NCBI GenBank assembly: GCA_037444705.1
Contig: JBBILY010000082.1
Coordinates: 1-13,510, forward strand
DNA length: 13,510 bases
Origin: DATCYX01 sp037444705
GTDB lineage: Bacteria > Chloroflexota > Anaerolineae > Anaerolineales > UBA4823
Direction of reading: 5' to 3'
Part shown: one piece after another, positions 13,390-13,510 of the stretch
Position numbering within the stretch: the first letter of the stretch is position 1
Layout of the letters: each line of letters begins with the position of its first letter
Made by a program: the position numbers and the translations under genes
The notes under the pieces: model-generated
The model's database searches: none
Seen by the model: only the letters and a program-made list of their open reading frames with translations
Told to the model about the DNA's origin: nothing

Positions 13390-13510
13390 GGACAAGTCGG
13401 TGACTTGTCCCACACCCTACACCGCGGGGCAAACTTCTGCTTCGAGTAACCAGGTCCTGAGTTTGCGGATAGACCCGAGTCGGCTTTTAGCCGACTTTCA
13501 AGGGCTGAGC
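13390..13510 (-). repeat. Hairpin-rich dispersed repeat, right copy (inverted relative to 268-387)
   Basis: The reverse complement matches 268-387 with about 9 differences over 119 bases. Stem-loops: GGACAAGTC (13390-13398), loop GGT, GACTTGTCC (13402-13410); and AGTCGGCT (13478-13485), loop TTT, AGCCGACT (13489-13496). The window ends at the position equivalent to 268, so it cannot be seen whether the AGGGGATAAATCCCCT hairpin and the 54-bp array also follow here. Confidence 0.9.

Noticed and set aside
268..13510. Composite transposon or insertion sequence bounded by the inverted repeats
   Set aside because: No transposase, no visible target-site duplication, and the genes between are housekeeping-like; the repeats look like dispersed REP/MITE-type elements.

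Overview
The window (about 13.5 kb, moderately GC-rich, strong AGGAGG-type ribosome binding sites) is bacterial chromosome. No single gene fixes the species. The best guess is a member of Chloroflexota (Anaerolineae-like) or a nearby deep-branching, probably anaerobic or thermophilic lineage. This is inferred from a tungsten-type aldehyde:ferredoxin oxidoreductase, a MoaD/DUF1952 pair of the kind I recall from Thermus, and Sec/Tat-exported surface proteins. No phage genes, transposase, tRNA or rRNA were recognised.

Layout. (1) 1-519: non-coding repeats: a 54-bp tandem array (35-267) running directly into a 120-bp hairpin-rich repeat (268-387). A second copy of that repeat, in inverted orientation, forms the right edge of the window (13390-13510), so nearly all genes lie between two inverted copies. 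(2) 520-4493, plus strand: a 12-TM flippase-fold transporter, a PEP synthase/PPDK regulatory kinase-pyrophosphorylase (DUF299), then a 1-nt-overlapping pair coding for a Sec-exported RTX-repeat protein and a Tat-exported L,D-transpeptidase. (3) 9543-4502, minus strand: a complete efflux operon of TetR regulator, a permease that is two FtsX/MacB permeases fused head to tail, a lipoprotein HlyD-type adaptor, and a LolD/MacB-type ATPase. Two promoters and palindromic operator candidates lie upstream of tetR. (4) 9715-10322, plus strand: a MoaD-like sulfur carrier overlapping a DUF1952 ORF, ending at a strong terminator. (5) 13255-10403, minus strand: a protoglobin domain fused to a MoaD-like domain that lacks the terminal Gly-Gly, followed by the aldehyde:ferredoxin oxidoreductase.

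How they work together. Parts 4 and 5 look like a tungstopterin enzyme module: AOR, a sulfur carrier for pterin dithiolene synthesis, and a heme-globin/sulfur-carrier fusion that could couple O2 or redox sensing to pterin supply or enzyme activity. That fusion, and the MoaD/DUF1952 pair with an internal Gly-Gly-Gly and a C-terminal Gly-Gly, are the most unusual items here. Part 3 is a self-regulated export system. Part 2 contains a cell-envelope pair.
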